Shown piece by piece: positions 42,724 through 51,492 of a stretch of DNA of 64,000 nt; the first letter of the stretch is position 1, and the number at the start of each line of letters is the position of its first letter. The DNA lies in the NCBI RefSeq assembly GCF_029023825.1, contig NZ_CP118957.1:1217501-1281500 (forward strand), written 5' to 3'. The notes under the pieces are model-generated. The model made no database searches, was not told where the DNA came from, and saw only the letters and a list, made by a program, of their open reading frames with translations. Source of the stretch: Enterococcus saccharolyticus subsp. saccharolyticus (GTDB taxonomy: Bacteria; Bacillota; Bacilli; Lactobacillales; Enterococcaceae). The position numbers and the translations under genes were made by a program.

Positions 42724-43494
42724 ATGGACAATCTAACTATATTTCATGACAAATTAAACCAATATCCTGTTATTTTTAGTTTACCTCATAGTGGGACGAC
42801 AATTCCTGATAGGATGAAGCAATTATTACAACCCAATATATTTCTTCCTAATACAGATTGGTTTTTAAGAGAATTTTATGATTTTTTATCGGAATTAGGG
42901 TTTACCGTTATCCAAAATAACATGAATCACTATGTTGCTGATCCTAATCGAGAAGATATCGCATTTGAACACTCCGGAACTTATCAAACCAATGTTGTCT
43001 ATCAATCAAACATATTTGGTACACCGATATATGCCCAACCACTAACTGAAATAGAGATACAAGAGCGTCTAACTATGGCATATTATCCTTATCACCGTCA
43101 GCTTGAAAAATTAATCGCTAAAAAATTCGAAACATTTAAACATATTTACCTGATTGATTTGCATAGCTTTGCGACATATATTGCTGATTTTGTGATAGGG
43201 AATCAACAGGATCAAACGTCTTCTAAAGAAGAACGAATGTGGTTAACAACACAACTTGAAGCATTGGGTTTTACTGTGTCGGATAACGTTCCATTCAAAA
43301 GTGGCTATATTACCACACATTATGGAAAACACCCCGATATTTCCACATTACAATTAGACATTCGCTACAATAAATATATTGATACTCGTGAGTTCGGTGA
43401 AGAAGAGCTCCGACAATTTAACCCAGTTCTTTTTACTGAAAGCCAAAACAAAATGAAATACCTTGCACAACAATTATTAAAGGAGTTGAGTTGA
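42724..43494 (+). CDS. N-formylglutamate amidohydrolase family protein
   Basis: 256 residues. SLPHSGTTIP near the N-terminus, DPNR, and LIDLHSF carry the metal-binding His/Asp residues of the FGase family. True FGase finishes histidine degradation, but no hut genes are here, so another N-acylated amino acid is possible. Followed at once by the ACT gene; the three genes from here to 44657 form one operon. Confidence 0.83.
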   Translation: MDNLTIFHDKLNQYPVIFSLPHSGTTIPDRMKQLLQPNIFLPNTDWFLREFYDFLSELGFTVIQNNMNHYVADPNREDIAFEHSGTYQTNVVYQSNIFGTPIYAQPLTEIEIQERLTMAYYPYHRQLEKLIAKKFETFKHIYLIDLHSFATYIADFVIGNQQDQTSSKEERMWLTTQLEALGFTVSDNVPFKSGYITTHYGKHPDISTLQLDIRYNKYIDTREFGEEELRQFNPVLFTESQNKMKYLAQQLLKELS

Positions 43495-43875
43495 TTGCTA
43501 TTAACTGTCTTACCAGAAGAGTTTTCTGTTATTCAAATAGGATATTTCTCGGACATTGATTTATCAATTTCGCCACTTTTTATTGGGAAAACAGAAGAGG
43601 AAATTTCTGTTGTATTACCTACAAAAGACCTTACTGCAGCTACATTAAATCGTGAAGATCATTGGAAAGTGTTTAAAATCGAGGGCGTTTTAGATTTTAG
43701 TTTAGTAGGGATTCTGGCTAAATTAGCAACAATTTTAGCCGAGTGTTCAATTAGTATTTTCGCAGTTTCAACATTTAATACAGATTATATTTTGGTTAAA
43801 ACAGCTGATTTTGAAAAAGCCAAACAAGTATTGATACAACATGACTACCAAATAACAGAGGAAGTAGGTAAATAA
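43495..43875 (+). CDS. ACT-domain protein
   Basis: 126 residues; starts with TTG directly after the previous stop, with AAGGAG 9 nt upstream. FKIEGVLDFSLVGILAKLATILAECSISIFAVST followed by YILVK is an ACT domain, similar to the small aspartate-kinase-like ACT_7 proteins. It probably binds an amino acid; no enzyme domain is attached. One-base overlap with the GNAT gene. Confidence 0.82.
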   Translation: MLLTVLPEEFSVIQIGYFSDIDLSISPLFIGKTEEEISVVLPTKDLTAATLNREDHWKVFKIEGVLDFSLVGILAKLATILAECSISIFAVSTFNTDYILVKTADFEKAKQVLIQHDYQITEEVGK

Positions 43876-44657
43876 TGGGAAGCTCACAAATTGTTTTAAG
43901 ACAATCGCTGAATGAACAAGTTTATCAAGACATTTATGGTTTAGAAATGATTTGTCGTCAATATGAAAAGGGGACGTACAAATTGGAACTAGATTATAAA
44001 TTAAAGAATAGCCACGCTCATACCGACGACAATTTAAACGAATTTCTATATTACGTAGACCACGAATTGATTGGTTATATTGGCATTTGTGACTTTGATG
44101 CAGAAGTTTTAGAAGTTACTGGTATGGTTCACCCAGATTTTCGAAATCAAGGAATTTTTTCCAAATTATATGATCTTGTGCAAGAGGAATTTAATAAACG
44201 GCCAGCCCAAGAAATGCTATTATTCTGTCACAAGGATTTGCAAGCTGGACTTCATTTTATCGAACAAAAGGCGAGGTATCATCATGCAGAATATGATATG
44301 TATTTAGATATTTCAGTATTTACGCCTACGATGAAATATCGTTTGAAACTGGAAGAAATTGATTCAAAAGAACATCTTTTCATTGGAAAAGTAGATAATA
44401 CAGCGATTGGACAAGTTCGCTTAGAATTAGGTACTGAGGTTGGTGGGATTTATGGCTTAGAAATCTTTCCTGATTGCCGTAGACAAGGATATGGTCGAGA
44501 ACTACTAACACAGGCAATTGAAAAATTAGTGGCACATGGTATGCAAAAAGTGTTTCTACAAGTAGATACCATGAATGAACAGGCACTAAAACTTTATCAA
44601 TCTTGTGGCTTTGTAGAAGGCGATGTAATGCTGTATTATTCAATATCTAAAAATTGA
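43875..44657 (+). CDS. GNAT acetyltransferase, two-domain
   Basis: 260 residues. The first half has MVHPDFRNQGIFSKLY and the second LEIFPDCRRQGYGRELL, then LKLYQSCGFVEG, so it seems to hold two GNAT-like folds, the second with the better acetyl-CoA motif. The ATG overlaps the ACT stop by one base. The substrate is unknown, presumably related to the formylglutamate-type hydrolase upstream. Confidence 0.82.
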   Translation: MGSSQIVLRQSLNEQVYQDIYGLEMICRQYEKGTYKLELDYKLKNSHAHTDDNLNEFLYYVDHELIGYIGICDFDAEVLEVTGMVHPDFRNQGIFSKLYDLVQEEFNKRPAQEMLLFCHKDLQAGLHFIEQKARYHHAEYDMYLDISVFTPTMKYRLKLEEIDSKEHLFIGKVDNTAIGQVRLELGTEVGGIYGLEIFPDCRRQGYGRELLTQAIEKLVAHGMQKVFLQVDTMNEQALKLYQSCGFVEGDVMLYYSISKN

Positions 44658-44859
44658 TCATCTATCAAATTGATGCTAATAAAATGGAGATTATCTTACT
44701 AATATTTCCCAATATATCTATAGGTATATCTTTATGATAGTTCATCCAATAAAATATGTTACAATATAACGAACAGTAAAGTTTGTGACGGTGGCTATCT
44801 TTTGAAAGGTGGTGGTGCTTATGTATGTAAGTACTAAAATCTGTGGAAGGAGAAGCCTT

Positions 44860-44964
44860 TTGTCTGTAGCTGAAGCATTAGGGCTAATGATTAGTTTCGG
44901 TTCTTTAATCGCAACAATAATCTTTGGCATCCTAACAGCAGTGAAAAATGACAAAAAAAAATAA
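44860..44964 (+). CDS. putative holin-like type I toxin
   Basis: 34 residues (LSVAEALGLMISFGSLIATI then FGILTAVKNDKKK). The TTG start has AAGGAG 7 nt upstream; a longer in-frame form starts at ATG 44821. One membrane helix with a Lys-rich tail and the S-V-x-x-A-L-x-L-M opening match the small holin-like toxins of Lactobacillales. A terminator and a likely antisense RNA lie just downstream. Confidence 0.72.
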   Translation: MSVAEALGLMISFGSLIATIIFGILTAVKNDKKK

Positions 44965-44996
44965 CCGTCAGCTTTAGCCAGAGGACGATTATTTTC
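44959..44996. terminator. bidirectional terminator of the holin-like toxin locus
   Basis: AATAACCGTC / GACGATTATT stem with one wobble and A/T runs on both sides, immediately at the toxin stop. Confidence 0.65.
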
Positions 44997-45071
44997 TAAA
45001 AAATAAGAACACTCGGTCACCGTCTTAAACGGTGCTGTTAGAGGAGTTGTTTGCGCAGCTCCTCTTTTACA
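44960..45071 (-). ncRNA. predicted antisense antitoxin RNA of the holin-like locus
   Basis: On the minus strand, TTGCGT (45100-45105), 17 bp, TATACT (45077-45082) is a strong promoter facing the toxin gene. The transcript would begin near 45071 with a stable hairpin (45041-45068, GAGGAG/CTCCTC) and end at the shared terminator. It contains CACCGT, able to pair with ACGGTG in the toxin leader (about 44788). Confidence 0.45.
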
Positions 45072-45131
45072 TATACAGTATAACAAAAAGAGAGGCAATA
45101 CGCAAAATATGTGAGATAAAAGGAGGGAATC

Positions 45132-45737
45132 ATGAAAAAAATTATTACTATTCAACATACAGAATCTGTTCATCATAATAATGGAATGATCGGTTCTTTA
45201 ACCGACTGGGAATTGTCAGAAAGAGGGCATCAGCAAGCACAACGTCTTGCGAATCGATTAGCCCAAACAATCAATTCTGAAAAATGGAAAATCTATACTT
45301 CTGATCTTAAACGAGCATACCAAACAGCAGAATATTTAGCAAAAGAGTTAGATCTATCTCTACAATTACAACCTGAATTACGCGAAAGAGATTTAGGAGA
45401 AGCCGTGGGTAAATCCGTTGAATGGTTTAAAGAACGACTAACTCCTGAAAAGACGGTTTATGATCGTTTAATTTCCACAGCAGAATCTCGTAGCGATAAA
45501 TGGAAACGATTAACACCTCTAGTGAAAGCAATTAATGAATCTCATGAAAATAATATTGTTTTAGTTTCTCATGGGGATTGTTTAAGTATTTTTTATGCCA
45601 TATGGTTAGGATTATCCGTTGAAGATTTAACTAAAATAAATTTATATGGGGAACCTGGTGGCGTGTCGTTTTTATATGATGACGGACAAAAGAAAAGTAT
45701 TCGTAGATTAAGTGATATGTCTTTTGTTATGGATTAG
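45132..45737 (+). CDS. histidine phosphatase-family protein with QHT in place of RHG
   Basis: 201 residues of the phosphoglycerate-mutase/histidine-phosphatase fold. The N-terminal motif normally RHGE/Q reads QHTES, with the phospho-acceptor His9 kept but the preceding Arg replaced by Gln. The second histidine is in LVSHGD, and YTSDLKRAYQTAEYLA and ELRERDLGE are conserved. AAAAGGAGGG precedes the ATG. Activity on a phosphate monoester is likely but the first pocket is altered. It lies between two toxin-antitoxin loci. Confidence 0.83.
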   Translation: MKKIITIQHTESVHHNNGMIGSLTDWELSERGHQQAQRLANRLAQTINSEKWKIYTSDLKRAYQTAEYLAKELDLSLQLQPELRERDLGEAVGKSVEWFKERLTPEKTVYDRLISTAESRSDKWKRLTPLVKAINESHENNIVLVSHGDCLSIFYAIWLGLSVEDLTKINLYGEPGGVSFLYDDGQKKSIRRLSDMSFVMD

Positions 45738-45807
45738 CTACAGATAAAATAATAGAATAAATCTACTACTTTTAATGATTTTTTTCTTAAACATACGTGT
45801 CAAAGAC

Positions 45808-45836
45808 TTGGTACAATATTTGAAACATGTTATAAT
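45808..45836 (+). promoter_or_regulatory. antitoxin RNA promoter of the Fst-type locus
   Basis: TTGGTA (45808-45813), 17 bp, TATAAT (45831-45836), near consensus. Confidence 0.75.
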
Positions 45837-45841
45837 GAGTA

Positions 45842-45910
45842 TGCGAAACATGATAAATTGTTGCAAGGCAACACAAAACCCCAGCCTACTGGCATAGGTT
45901 GGGGTTTTTT
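45842..45910 (+). ncRNA. RNA II-like antisense antitoxin of the Fst-type locus
   Basis: A roughly 69-nt RNA from the promoter above to the hairpin AAAACCCCAGCCTA / TAGGTTGGGGTTTT. It contains AACATGATAAATTGTT (45847-45862) and CAAGGCAACAC (45864-45874). Near-identical copies lie at the toxin start (46022-46037 and 46042-46052), like repeats DRa and DRb of the par locus of plasmid pAD1, where they allow pairing with the toxin mRNA. Confidence 0.7.
45875..45910. terminator. bidirectional terminator of the Fst-type locus
   Basis: Strong stem AAAACCCCAGCCTA / TAGGTTGGGGTTTT shared by the convergent toxin and antitoxin transcripts, as in par. Confidence 0.85.
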
Positions 45911-46044
45911 ATGCACTCGTTGCGATTCCGAGCGTGTGGGTAGCAAGCAACTTGCTTTTTAGTTGTCATCTTTCTCATCACTAGTTCAATGACTAAGCCC
46001 ACAAAAAGTGGTGCAACAACTAACATGATAAATTGTTCAAACAA
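45886..46044 (-). CDS. Fst/Ldr-type type I toxin
   Basis: 52 residues; TTG start at 46044 with AGGGGG about 7 nt upstream (internal ATG at 46026). MLVVAPLFVGLVIELV aligns with the membrane helix of Fst (IAPIFVGLVLEM). The tail is longer than usual (Fst has 33 residues) and runs into the terminator: KKQVACYPHARN and on to the stop at 45886. The mRNA start has a GGCAACTTGCC hairpin and an extended -10 TGCTATACT near 46081, matching the par layout. Confidence 0.75.
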   Translation of the reverse strand: MFEQFIMLVVAPLFVGLVIELVMRKMTTKKQVACYPHARNRNECIKNPNLCQ

Positions 46045-46115
46045 GACAACACCCCCTTTTAGGGCAAGTTGCCATTAATGAGTATAGCACACTCATTAAT
46101 AAAGAAGTTTACTTT

Positions 46116-47003
46116 TTAATAAAAATCTTTGTATTGTTTTGGGGGATAACCAAATTGCTTTTTAAATTCTTTGATAAAATGGCTTGTTTGGTTAAATCCT
46201 ACATTTAGTGCTATTTCAGAAATAGGAGAGGTAGCCATTAACAACAAATCTAAGCTACGTTTGATTCTATAGTTTATTAAGTATTTGTAAGGAGTTGTAT
46301 GGGTAAATTTTTTGAATGTACGTGTGCATTCTGAACTACTGATACTCGCACTTTGGGCAATATCAGCTAACGAAATACTTTCAGCATAATTTTCGTGAAT
46401 AAAACGCAGCATCGTTTGAATTCTTTCGAAATGTAAATAAGATTTTTGAGAAATTCCTTTTTTAGTAATAAATTCAAGCGATTGAATAATAGTTAGCCAA
46501 GTCTGAACGATCAATGTAGCAATTTGATATTGCCAAGCAACTTTTTGTTCGGATGTATCCAAATAAATTTTTTCAATCTCCCACAAATTTGTAAGTGCAT
46601 TTTTTTGCCAAGTGACATTAGAAGTAAGAATTATATAAGGGAGGACTAATTGCTCAGTATATGGGTTTACATAATTTATTTCTAATCTACTATTGGAGAA
46701 AAAACCTAAAAATGATTGAGGAAAAGTTATACTATGGTAACTTGATCCTGTACCGATTGCAATCATTTGATGGATTACACCACTATTGATAAAAATGCCA
46801 TCATTTTCTTGTAAGACGATTTCTTCTCCATTAATTTGAATACATACTTCTCCTGATTTAATGAGAGTAAATTGTAGTTCCTCATGCCAATGCAAATCGT
46901 TAAATCCGTGTCCTTCAGGGAAAGTTCCTGTAATATCTGTACGATAGATTTCAAAGGGAAAGTGTGGATCGTTATATTTATTCTTTTCGTGTTGTTTATT
47001 CAT
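46116..47003 (-). CDS. AraC-family transcriptional regulator
   Basis: 295 residues. An N-terminal cupin (about 30-110: DLHWHEELQFTLIKSGEVCIQINGE) and a C-terminal pair of HTHs (ISLADIAQSASISSSECTRTFKK and SEIALNVGFNQTSHFIKEFKKQFG). The ligand is unknown, probably a sugar. AGGTGC lies before the ATG. No target gene is adjacent; on its upstream side is a degenerate 1-kb region. Confidence 0.88.
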   Translation of the reverse strand: MNKQHEKNKYNDPHFPFEIYRTDITGTFPEGHGFNDLHWHEELQFTLIKSGEVCIQINGEEIVLQENDGIFINSGVIHQMIAIGTGSSYHSITFPQSFLGFFSNSRLEINYVNPYTEQLVLPYIILTSNVTWQKNALTNLWEIEKIYLDTSEQKVAWQYQIATLIVQTWLTIIQSLEFITKKGISQKSYLHFERIQTMLRFIHENYAESISLADIAQSASISSSECTRTFKKFTHTTPYKYLINYRIKRSLDLLLMATSPISEIALNVGFNQTSHFIKEFKKQFGYPPKQYKDFY

Positions 47004-47980
<977 letters not shown>

Positions 47981-48023
47981 TGATTTACATAATTAGATTA
48001 TGTGCTACTAAAACTTCGGAATA

Positions 48024-48575
48024 TTAAAATCCTAAATGAAATCCTTCTAGAGAGTTGCCAATTTCGTCAGCATTAATACCGATATACATTTTCGTAACAC
48101 GTTCGCTGCTGTGATTAAATAGTTCCATTAAAGTTGCAATATCTCTGGTTTTCTTATAGTAGTGATAACCAAAAGTTTTTCTAAGTGTATGTGTACCGAT
48201 ATCATCACGATCTAAAGTGTTTGCAACGTCTTGAAATATCTTGTAAACAGCATTAACAGTTAAATGTCCACCTTTTTTAGATGGGAATAAATAATCTTCG
48301 TCATTACGACCCTCGATGTATCTTCCGATTAATTCTTGCATATTATCTAGATAAAGAATTTTTCTTTTTCCGGTTTTTTGTTCAATGATAACTGGACGTA
48401 CTGAATAACGAATTGTTTTTACTTGCAGCTTAACAATGTCTGACATTCGTAGCCCTGTGTTAATTCCTAGTAGGAAAAGAAATGAATCTCGCTCTGGGTT
48501 AGCAGTTCTTCTTAAACAAAATAAAAAATCATCAATTTCTATTTTTGTCCGCAATGGTTCTACATTATATGGCAT
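48024..48575 (-). CDS. short tyrosine recombinase, catalytic domain only
   Basis: 183 residues. The full catalytic set is present: Arg43 (TGLRMSD), Lys67 (QKTGK), His129-x-x-Arg132 (HTLRKTFG), His155 (NHSSERVT) and nucleophile Tyr164 (MYIG). The N-terminal core-binding domain of normal integrases is missing. Such short recombinases occur on enterococcal plasmids and islands. GGAGGGA precedes the start. Its site may be the nearby A/T-rich repeats. Confidence 0.88.
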   Translation of the reverse strand: MPYNVEPLRTKIEIDDFLFCLRRTANPERDSFLFLLGINTGLRMSDIVKLQVKTIRYSVRPVIIEQKTGKRKILYLDNMQELIGRYIEGRNDEDYLFPSKKGGHLTVNAVYKIFQDVANTLDRDDIGTHTLRKTFGYHYYKKTRDIATLMELFNHSSERVTKMYIGINADEIGNSLEGFHLGF

Positions 48576-48667
48576 GAAAATCCCTCCAAATCAACTATTC
48601 CCTATTTTAGTAATATATTAACACAATAATGAATTAAAATAAACGTTTTGTAGAATTCCTTTAAAAT

Positions 48668-48717
48668 AAGGGATTCTTATTCATTAAAATGATACAAATA
48701 GTGAATAAGAATCCTTT
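48668..48717. repeat. 16-bp inverted repeat upstream of the recombinase gene
   Basis: AAGGGATTCTTATTCA (48668-48683) and TGAATAAGAATCCTTT (48702-48717). Could be a terminator-like hairpin or a recombinase/regulator site. Confidence 0.5.
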
Positions 48718-48869
48718 CAAGTAAGTAAATACCATATTAAAATAACGTGTGTTAGAAACGTATTTTAAGGAATTTTCATTTCCCTATCTAAGTAGTTATG
48801 CTCTAAATGAGTTTAAAACACACAAATAAAAAAGCACATTACAGTCTCATCTGCTTGCGTACTTTTTAT

Positions 48870-49288
48870 TTAAATTAATCCAACTTCAATTGCAACATAT
48901 TCATCAAAATAGTTTTGCCCATCAAACAGTGCTTGTGGTTCCATTCCATAAACGACAAATCCTAAAGATTCATAAAATATTTTTGCACGTTTATTTTTTG
49001 AAACGACACTTAAATTTAATATGGTTATTTCATTAATCTTTTTCACTTATTCAATAAGAGTTTCCATTATTCGTGTAGCAATTTTTAATTGCCGAAATTC
49101 CGGTTTACAATACACCGCAACGATATTTCCTTTGTGCTTTGTTTTTTCTCCAACACTTTTTGTCCGCTCTCAAAAGCACCAATTGTAAATTGGGTATCTG
49201 TGTTGCGCAATCGTTTTACGAAGGTTTCTTGAGGTAACTTGACTTCCCTTATTTTCATCTCTTGTTTATTCATTGGGTAAAATGTCAT
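48870..49288 (-). pseudogene. GNAT acetyltransferase, frameshift plus stop
   Basis: The start MTFYPMNKQEMKIREVKLPQ is in frame to about GQKVL; the protein then continues in another frame with NIVAVYCKPEFRQLKIATRI. An in-frame TAA follows ETLIE, and the rest reads ITILNLSVVSKNKRAKIFYE then SLGFVVYGMEPQALFDGQNY. These are GNAT motifs A and B. At least one frameshift near 49155 and one stop codon make it nonfunctional. It lies downstream of the Zur-box gene on the same strand. Confidence 0.78.
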
Positions 49289-49339
49289 AGATATCCAGCC
49301 GTGTTCGTTGGATTAACGGTCTGATAGATACTCTTCTAT

Positions 49340-49681
49340 TTATATTTTTTCATCATAATCAAAGTTTCCAGAATCTAACTCTTGCAACAGTTCTCTTTTT
49401 AAGGTAACCGGAATTTCCCAGAATCCATCAACAAGTTTAAATAATTCTTGGTCATATTGTTCGAAAATGGGATACATTGCTAAAAAAGATTCAAAAGAAA
49501 GATTTTCTTCTTCGTAAAAATCTTTAATCCAACCATTCTCTAATGTATATGGTGTAGGCAAGCCATTTTCTGTGATAATTCCTTTTTCAACCATCGAACG
49601 ATACATCTCTGCTTTGCTGATACCTTCGTTAGAATGATATGTCACACTTTGTTCAACGAGCGGCGGATAAACTATTTTCAT
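49340..49681 (-). CDS. 113-residue protein of unknown function under a Zur box
   Basis: MKIVYPPLVEQSVTYHSNEG at the start, then ISKAEMYRSMVEKGIITENG, an acidic middle (FYEEENLSFESF) and an acidic end. No membrane helix, no Cys-rich site, one His only. AGGAGG precedes the ATG. Only 15 nt upstream of the start lies a perfect Zur operator, so it should be made when zinc is scarce. It is too different from the known Zur targets (znu genes, ribosomal paralogues, COG0523) to assign. Its promoter has been cut by an IS element. Confidence 0.7.
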   Translation of the reverse strand: MKIVYPPLVEQSVTYHSNEGISKAEMYRSMVEKGIITENGLPTPYTLENGWIKDFYEEENLSFESFLAMYPIFEQYDQELFKLVDGFWEIPVTLKRELLQELDSGNFDYDEKI

Positions 49682-49695
49682 TCCTCCTAAAATAC

Positions 49696-49716
49696 AAATC
49701 GTAATAATTACGATTT
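49696..49716 (-). promoter_or_regulatory. Zur box
   Basis: A perfect 21-bp palindrome with core TCGTAATAATTACGA (49699-49713) flanked by AAA/TTT. It is identical to the Bacillus subtilis Zur consensus TCGTAATNATTACGA. It lies between the start codon at 49681 and the IS left end at 49746. Confidence 0.85.
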
Positions 49717-49836
49717 AATGTAGTTACTTTATCATTATATAACCTCCTGAATAATTCATACTTTTAATTAAAACCATGTGAAACTGCCTCACGGCAGCTT
49801 ACAATTACTTTTTCATCTTCACCCGTTAAGTGATGA

Positions 49837-49900
49837 AAAAAGAACCCCTTTCTGCTATGGTTAAAGTGACTAAACCAACCAAAAGAAAGGAGTTCTTTTC
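49837..49900 (+). promoter_or_regulatory. hairpin hiding the transposase ribosome binding site
   Basis: AAAAAGAACCCCTTTC (about 49838-49853) pairs with GAAAGGAGTTCTTTT (49886-49900), which contains the transposase SD. Such hairpins stop translation from read-through transcripts coming from outside the element. Confidence 0.6.
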
Positions 49901-51220
49901 ATGACTAGCTTACACAAAAACCAAGTAAAATTCAATTCAAATATCACTATTTCTCATACAGGTGGTCAATTATCGAGTGATTCGGGTCTCGTCCTAGTGA
50001 AAGAGCTGATGAACATCTTTGGTTTTTCTGAACTGGCTAAGCAACACATTCACATTGAAGACGAACGAGCGTATTTTACTCATGACAACTTATCCATACT
50101 TGAGCAGTTCATTATGCAATTAATTGCTGGTTACTCAGCTGATTCTGCAGCTAATCTCCTGAGACAAGATCCTGTGTTTAAAGCTGTTTTAGATAGGAAA
50201 GAACTCGCTTCTCAATCTTCACTTTCCCGATTTTTAGATCGACTATCTGAGGAGAATATCCATGAACTTCAAGCTTTGAACCAAGAACTTATCGATAAAG
50301 CACGCCTCATCCGTAATGATACGGAATTAATCATTGATTTAGATTCGACCCATTCAGATACATTTGGTCACCAAGAACAAACGAATTATAATACACACTA
50401 CCAAACCTATGGTTACCATCCATTGGTAGCTTTTGACGGATTGACTGGTGACTTCTTAAAAGCTGAACTACGTTCAGGAAATCAATATACATCAAAAGGC
50501 GTAAAGGAGTTTCTCACACCTTTATTAGAGCACTATAATCACTCTCTACCAAACACTGACATCTTGGTTCGTGGAGACAGCGGGTTCGCTACACCTGGTG
50601 TGTATGATTCGTGTGAATCAAAAAAGAGTCATTATGTTATTCGACTGAAGAATAATCGTAGACTAGGTCAAATAGCTGAGAAATCAGTACTTTATGGCGA
50701 TAATCAAAAGTGGGAAGAACGAGAAGTTCAGTACTTCTCGACCACTTATCAAGCACAATCCTGGTCACAAAGTCGTCGCGTGTGTATACGCTCAACACGT
50801 GAAGCGGGCGAACTACTCTTTCGACATGAATTTATCGTGACGAATCTATCAGAAAATGTTTCTCCTGATACCATCTTTTCTATCTATGCCAAACGTGGCA
50901 CAATGGAGAACTTCATTAAAGAAGCGAAAGCTGGCTTTTACTTTGACAAAACAGACAGTCCTCGCTTTTTGGAGAATCATGTCCGAATGATGCTCAGCTT
51001 GATAGCTTACAACTTAGTCAACTTCTTAAGAACGATTGGCTTTGAAGAAGTCCAAAAGGGAATGACCATTCATTCTATTCGATTGAAGTTTCTGAAAGTT
51101 GCTGGGAAATTAGTCCAAACGGGTAGACGAGTCTATCTCAAATTATCTAGTTATCATGTGTATCAGAATGAATTCTACAGGGTCTTGGCTCGCCTGAGGC
51201 GAGCCAGTCAATGGATCTAA
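49901..51220 (+). CDS. IS1380-family transposase
   Basis: 439 residues with a DDE core: Asp in LIIDLDSTHSDTFG, Asp in VRGDSGFA and Glu in GTMENFIKEAK, the IS1380 (DDE_Tnp_1 group) pattern. GTLEN-type segment and Y-N-L-V-N-F at the C-terminal side are typical. Full length with no lesions, so likely active. The 3' end carries the stem TGGCTCGCC / GGCGAGCCA within the coding sequence. Confidence 0.93.
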   Translation: MTSLHKNQVKFNSNITISHTGGQLSSDSGLVLVKELMNIFGFSELAKQHIHIEDERAYFTHDNLSILEQFIMQLIAGYSADSAANLLRQDPVFKAVLDRKELASQSSLSRFLDRLSEENIHELQALNQELIDKARLIRNDTELIIDLDSTHSDTFGHQEQTNYNTHYQTYGYHPLVAFDGLTGDFLKAELRSGNQYTSKGVKEFLTPLLEHYNHSLPNTDILVRGDSGFATPGVYDSCESKKSHYVIRLKNNRRLGQIAEKSVLYGDNQKWEEREVQYFSTTYQAQSWSQSRRVCIRSTREAGELLFRHEFIVTNLSENVSPDTIFSIYAKRGTMENFIKEAKAGFYFDKTDSPRFLENHVRMMLSLIAYNLVNFLRTIGFEEVQKGMTIHSIRLKFLKVAGKLVQTGRRVYLKLSSYHVYQNEFYRVLARLRRASQWI

Positions 51221-51436
51221 TCCAACAATCTAACGATTTTTTTACTGGGAAGTTATCCAGGGAGAAGTATGCTCAAAATGCCTTACACCCAAAATTTATT
51301 CCTCAATATTTTTGAACAGTGAATGTTTGAAGTAACTTTTTAGTCAAAATCAGTTGATAGGGATATTAGTGATACATATTTCAATAAAATGTGCCAAAGA
51401 ATTAAAGCTATGAATTATTCAGGAACCTAACTGTCA

Positions 51437-51486
51437 ATAAAAAAATAACATGATTTTTCATTCAAATGAACGTTAAATCATGTTAT
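51437..51486 (-). terminator. terminator of the DUF1697 gene
   Basis: ATAACATGATTT / AAATCATGTTAT with T8 on the minus strand; nine bases beyond the target duplication of the IS. Confidence 0.8.
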
Positions 51487-51492
51487 CTTCGG

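Larger units (their letters stand above)
49746..51423 (+). mobile_element. complete IS1380-family insertion sequence, 1678 bp
   Basis: Terminal inverted repeats CCTGAATAATTCATA (49746-49760) and TATGAATTATTCAGG (51409-51423) are exact complements. A 5-bp target duplication AACCT lies at 49741-49745 and 51424-51428. The element carries one transposase gene. It appears intact and the matching duplication indicates simple transposition. The length equals the number in the name IS1678, but I cannot confirm identity. Confidence 0.92.

Noticed and set aside
44742-45176. 144-residue minus-strand frame across the holin-like locus
   Set aside because: Overlaps a better-supported toxin, its terminator and the next gene's start; no ribosome binding site.
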